Assembly (NCBI RefSeq): GCF_029227915.1
Contig: NC_079886.1
Location: forward strand, 1,736,001 to 1,800,000
Source: Hydractinia symbiolongicarpus
Taxonomy: Eukaryota; Cnidaria; Hydrozoa; Anthoathecata; Hydractiniidae
Length of the DNA: 64,000 nucleotides
Direction of reading: 5' to 3'
A model generated the notes under the pieces. That model was given only the letters and a program-made list of their open reading frames with translations, was not told where the DNA came from and did not search any database. Position numbers and translations under genes: made by a program. Positions 60,346-64,000 of this stretch are shown in pieces (position 1 is the first letter of the stretch; every line of letters begins with the position of its first letter).

Positions 60346-63300
60346 TGAAAAATAATTTAAAAAATCGTTCGGGAAATGAGTTTACTCCCTGGGTACTTTC
60401 TTTGTATACTTTTGACTATATGGGCCGAGTACAGGATTTACGGGAAATCGCGGGTTTTCGTTTGCCGGCGATTAAACTTCTTTTATTCAGCGTCTCATCA
60501 AAAATGAAAATATTTTTGAAAACTACAAGTCTCATGCGTTTTAGTGGTGAAAAAATAATTTAAAAAATCGTTCGGGAAATGAATTTACTCCCTGGGTACT
60601 TTCTTTGCATACTTTTGACTATACGGGCCGAGTGCGGGATTTACGGGAAATCGCGGGTTTTCCTTTGCCGGCGATTAAACTTCTTTTATTTAGCGTCTTA
60701 TCAAAAATGAAAACATTTTGGAAAACTACAAGTCTCATGCGTTTTAGTGGTGAGAAAATAATTTGAAAAATCGTTCTGAAAATGAGTTTACCCACAAGGT
60801 ACTTTCTTTGTATACATTCGACTATAGGGGCCAAGCCCGGGATTTACAGGAAATCGCGGGTTTCGTTTGCCGGCGATTAAACTTCTTTTATTCAGCGTCT
60901 CATCAAAAATGAAAATATTTTTGAAAACTACAAGTCTCATCCGTTTTAGTGGTGAAAAAATAATTTAAAAAATCATTCGGGAAATCAGTTTACTCCCTGG
61001 GTACTTTTTTTGTATACTTTTGACTATACGGGCCGAGTACGGGATTTACGGGAAAGCGCGGGTTTTCGTTTGCCGGCGATTAAACTTCTTTTATTCAGCA
61101 TCTCATCAAAAATGAAAATTTTTTTAAAAACTACAAGTCTCATGCGTTTTAGTGGTGAAAAAATAATTTAAAAAATCGTTCGGGAAATAAATTTACTCCC
61201 TGGGTACTTTCTTTGTATACTTTTGACTCTGCGGGCCGAGTCCGGGATTTACTGGAAATCGCGGGGTTTCGTTTGCCGGCGATTAAACTTCTTTTATTTA
61301 GCGTCTCATCAAAAATAAAAACATTTTTGAAAACTACAAGTCTCATGCGTTTTAGTGGTGAAAAAATAATTTAAAAAATCGTTCGGGAAATGAGTTTACC
61401 CCCTGGGTACTTTCTTTGTATACTTTTGACTATACAGGCCGAGTACGGGATTTACGGGAAATCGCGTATTTTCGTTTGCCGGCGATTAAACTTCTTTTAT
61501 TTAGCGTTTCATCAAAAATGAAAACATTTTTGAAAACTACAAGTGTCTTGCGTTTTAGTGGTGAAAAAATAATTTAAAAAATCGTTCGGGAAATGAATTT
61601 ACTCCCTGGGTACTTTCTTTGTATAATTTTGACTATACGGGCCGAGTACGGGATTTACGGGAAATCGCGGGTTTTCGTTTGCCGGCGATTAAACTTCTTT
61701 TATTCAGCGTCTCATCAAAAATGAAAATATTTTTGAAAACTACAAGTCTTATCCGTTTTAGTGGCGAAAAAATAATTTAAAAAATCATTCGGGAAATCAG
61801 TTTACTCCCTGGGTACTTTTTTTGTATACTTTTGACTATACGGGCCGTGTACGGGATTTACGGGAAAGCGCGGGTTTTCGTTTGCCGGCGATTAAACTTC
61901 TTTTATTCAGCGTCTCATCAAAAATGAAAATATTTTCAAAAACTACAAGTCTCATGCGTTTTAGTGGTGATAAAATAATTTAAAAAATCGTTCGGGAAAT
62001 GAATTTACTCCCTGGGTACTTTCTTTGTATACTTTTGACTCTGCGGGCCGAGTCCGGGATTTACGGGAAATCGCGGGGTTTCGTTTGCCGGCGATTAAAC
62101 TTCTTTAATTTAGCGTTTCATCAAAAATGAAAACATTTTTTAAAACTACAAGTTTCATGCGTTTTAGTGGTGAAAAAATAATTTAAAAAATCGTTCGGGA
62201 AATGAGTTTACTCCCTGGGTACTTTCTTTATACACATTCGACTATACGGGCAGAGTACGGGATTTACGGGAAATCGCAGGTTTTCGTTTGCCGGCGATTA
62301 AACTTCTTTTATTTAGCGTCTCATCAAAAGTGAAAACATTTTTGAAAACTACAAGTCTCATCCGTTTTAGTGGCGAAAAAATAATTTAAAAAATCATTCG
62401 GGAAATCAGTTTACTCCCTGGGTACTTTTTTTGTATACTTTTGACTATACGGGCCGTGTACGGGATTTACGGGAAAGCGCGGGTTTTCGTTTGCCGGCGA
62501 TTAAACTTCTTTTATTCAGCGTCTCATCAAAAATGAAAATATTTTCAAAAACTACAAGTCTCATGCGTTTTAGTGGTGATAAAATAATTTAAAAAATCGT
62601 TCGGGAAATGAATTTACTCCCTGGGTACTTTCTTTGTATACTTTTGACTCTGCGGGCCGAGTCCGGGATTTACGGGAAATCGCGGGGTTTCGTTTGCCGG
62701 CGATTAAACTTCTTTAATTTAGCGTTTCATCAAAAATGAAAACATTTTTTAAAACTACAAGTTTCATGCGTTTTAGTGGTGAAAAAATAATTTAAAAAAT
62801 CGTTCGGGAAATGAGTTTACTCCCTGGGTACTTTCTTTATACACATTCGACTATACGGGCCGAGTACGGGATTTACGGGAAATCGCAGGTTTTCGTTTGC
62901 CGGCGATTAAACTTCTTTTATTTAGCGTCTCATCAAAAGTGAAAACATTTTTGAAAACTACAAGTCTCATGCGTTTTAGTGGTAAAAAAATAATTTAAAA
63001 AATCGTTCGGGAAATGAGTTTACTCCCTGGGTACTTTCTTTGTATACTTTTGACTATACGGGCCGAGTACGGGATTTACGGGAAATCGCGCGTTTTCGTT
63101 TGCCGGCGATTAAACTTCTTTTTTTTATCGTCTCATCAAAAATAAAAACATTTTTGAAAACTACAAGTCTCATGCGTTTTAGTGGTGAAAAAATAATTTA
63201 AAAAATCGTTCGGGAAATGAGTTTACTCCCTGGGTACTTTCTTTGTATACTTTTGACTATATGGGCCGAGTACAGGATTTACGGGAAATCGCGGGTTTTC

Positions 63301-64000
63301 GTTTGCCGGCGATTAAACTTCTTTTATTCAGCGTCTCATCAAAAATGAAAATATTTTTGAAAACTACAAGTCTCATGCGTTTTAGTGGTGAAAAAATAAT
63401 TTAAAAAATCGTTCGGGAAATGAATTTACTCCCTGGGTACTTTCTTTGCATACTTTTGACTATACGGGCCGAGTGCGGGATTTACGGGAAATCGCGGGTT
63501 TTCCTTTGCCGGCGATTAAACTTCTTTTATTTAGCGTCTTATCAAAAATGAAAACATTTTGGAAAACTACAAGTCTCATGCGTTTTAGTGGTGAGAAAAT
63601 AATTTGAAAAATCGTTCTGAAAATGAGTTTACCCACAAGGTACTTTCTTTGTATACATTCGACTATAGGGGCCAAGCCCGGGATTTACAGGAAATCGCGG
63701 GTTTCGTTTGCCGGCGATTAAACTTCTTTTATTCAGCGTCTCATCAAAAATGAAAATATTTTTGAAAACTACAAGTCTCATCCGTTTTAGTGGTGAAAAA
63801 ATAATTTAAAAAATCATTCGGGAAATCAGTTTACTCCCTGGGTACTTTTTTTGTATACTTTTGACTATACGGGCCGAGTACGGGATTTACGGGAAAGCGC
63901 GGGTTTTCGTTTGCCGGCGATTAAACTTCTTTTATTCAGCATCTCATCAAAAATGAAAATTTTTTTAAAAACTACAAGTCTCATGCGTTTTAGTGGTGAA
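60346..64000 (+). repeat. 2841-bp tandem duplication running off the right end
   Basis: The mark TATATGGGCCGAGTACAGG at about 60417 recurs at about 63258, an offset of 2841, one base under 14 x 203. From there to the window end the second copy repeats the first: N with TCCTTTGCC (60619 and 63460), TTTTGG with GTGAGAAAATAATTTG, P with CCACAAGG, the 1-bp-deleted GCGGGTTTCG, CATCCG, TTCAGCATCTC, and AAAATTTTTTTAAAAAC (61116 and 63957). I saw no difference in this 0.7 kb. The second copy is incomplete, so its full length is unknown. Confidence 0.85.
61735..62952 (+). repeat. Three-monomer tandem duplication, period 609 bp
   Basis: Nested inside the 2841-bp unit. Copy 1 is about 61735-62343 and copy 2 about 62344-62952. 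Marks at an offset of exactly 609 are ATCCGTTTTAGTGGCG (61753 and 62362 from CCG), GGGCCGTGTACGGG, TATTTTCAAAAAC (61937 and 62546), GTGATAAAATAATT, an S monomer with GCGGGGTTTCG, and CAAGTTTCATGCG. Differences are GGGCAGAG against GGGCCGAG near 62251/62860, and CTTATCCG against CTCATCCG at the start. Confidence 0.8.

Larger units (their letters stand above)
1..64000 (+). repeat. Satellite DNA array, 203-bp monomer, about 315 tandem copies
   Basis: The motif CAAGTCTCAT (or a close variant) starts at 25 and last at 63975. The 63950 bases between hold 315 intervals of 203 bp with only 5 bp of net drift, although one 34-bp insertion lies between. All monomers I read are in the same orientation, with no inversion, foreign insertion or unique sequence. 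GC is about 37% on my consensus (75 of 203). Satellites of this size are typical of centromeric or pericentromeric heterochromatin in plants and animals; that location is inferred. No protein-coding gene is supported: 203 = 3 x 67 + 2, so every frame shifts at each monomer boundary and the short open frames lie in the same few segments of the unit. I do not recognise the family. Confidence 0.98.

Noticed and set aside
648-61346. Recurring antisense open frame of about 65 codons beginning MRLVVFKN and similar sense frames of 60-121 codons
   Set aside because: They occur because every monomer has the same stop-free stretch. Frame is lost at each monomer boundary (203 = 3 x 67 + 2), they overlap on both strands, their ends follow private indels, and none resembles a known protein family.
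1-64000. CRISPR-like or phage-type repeat array
   Set aside because: There are no unique spacers; the entire 203-bp unit is repeated and the differences are point changes.
1-64000. Ribosomal DNA spacer or telomeric repeat
   Set aside because: No rRNA gene sequence lies in 64 kb and there is no short telomere-type unit. The GGGTTTTCG motif occurs once per 203 bp, not in tandem.
1-64000. Transposon or retroelement origin of the monomers
   Set aside because: No terminal repeats, target-site duplications, coding remnants or poly-A tails are visible anywhere, although an ancient origin cannot be excluded.
1-64000. A new defence or enzymatic gene system
   Set aside because: No coding sequence is supported in the window; the interest here is structural and evolutionary.

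Overview
The whole window is one uninterrupted head-to-tail satellite DNA array. A monomer of 203 bp is repeated about 315 times, always on the same strand, with a GC content near 37% (hand count on my consensus). I see no gene, RNA gene, transposon, CRISPR array or unique sequence. This points to a eukaryotic chromosome, most likely a centromeric, pericentromeric or other heterochromatic block. I do not recognise the satellite family, so I name no species. Neither edge of the array lies in the window.

I number the monomer from its CAAGTCTCAT motif (position 1). Positions 1-55 and about 131-160 are well conserved. Positions about 56-130 carry most of the diagnostic variants, from which I define working classes. 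S has ACTCTGCGGG. T has TTTATACACATTCG. L has GAGTTAACTCC. G has CTCCGTGGG with AAAGCGCGG. C has CTGTCGAATAAAC. P has CACAGGG or CCACAAGG followed by ACTATAGGGGCC. E has CTCCTTGAG. V has TTTGTGTAC. N has GTGCGGG.

Layout: 1-2241, mixed S/T/L monomers with a dimer duplication. 2242-6540, P/E/V/N-rich haplotype opening with a 5-monomer tandem duplication. 6541-8191, 4-monomer duplication. 8340-11014, 7-monomer duplication. 11.6-12.2 kb, short P/V island. 12743-19.3 kb, a higher-order repeat in 7-, 9- and 8-monomer versions anchored by class C. 19.3-22.1 kb, 6- and 7-monomer duplications and an illegitimate junction at 21022/21023. 22.1-31.26 kb, S/T/L patterns with 4- and 14/15-monomer duplications. 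31.26-33.27 kb, 5-monomer duplication, followed by T/L/S monomers. 34.29-36.6 kb, a diverged second copy of the 2.2-6.3 kb haplotype. 36636-40685, 11/9-monomer duplication. 42.4-46.7 kb, 12-monomer duplication. 47321-52.8 kb, three tandem 1826-bp 9-monomer units. 54.5-58.5 kb, 11-monomer duplication. 58.6-60.4 kb, third copy of the haplotype with a 3-monomer duplication. 60.4-64.0 kb, 2841-bp duplication running off the end.

The organisation is hierarchical: 203-bp monomer, then local higher-order units of 1 to about 15 monomers, then a haplotype recurring near 2.2, 34.3 and 58.6 kb. This is what repeated unequal exchange and local amplification produce. The apparent short reading frames are by-products of the repeat: 203 is not a multiple of 3, so no frame is kept between monomers. 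The most interesting monomer features are a 9-bp-arm inverted repeat, helically spaced GGG runs, a CENP-B-box-like motif one base too short in class T, and CpG enrichment with many variants at CpG sites. Coordinates and identities come from reading by eye, not alignment; block edges are good to some tens of bases unless an anchor is given.
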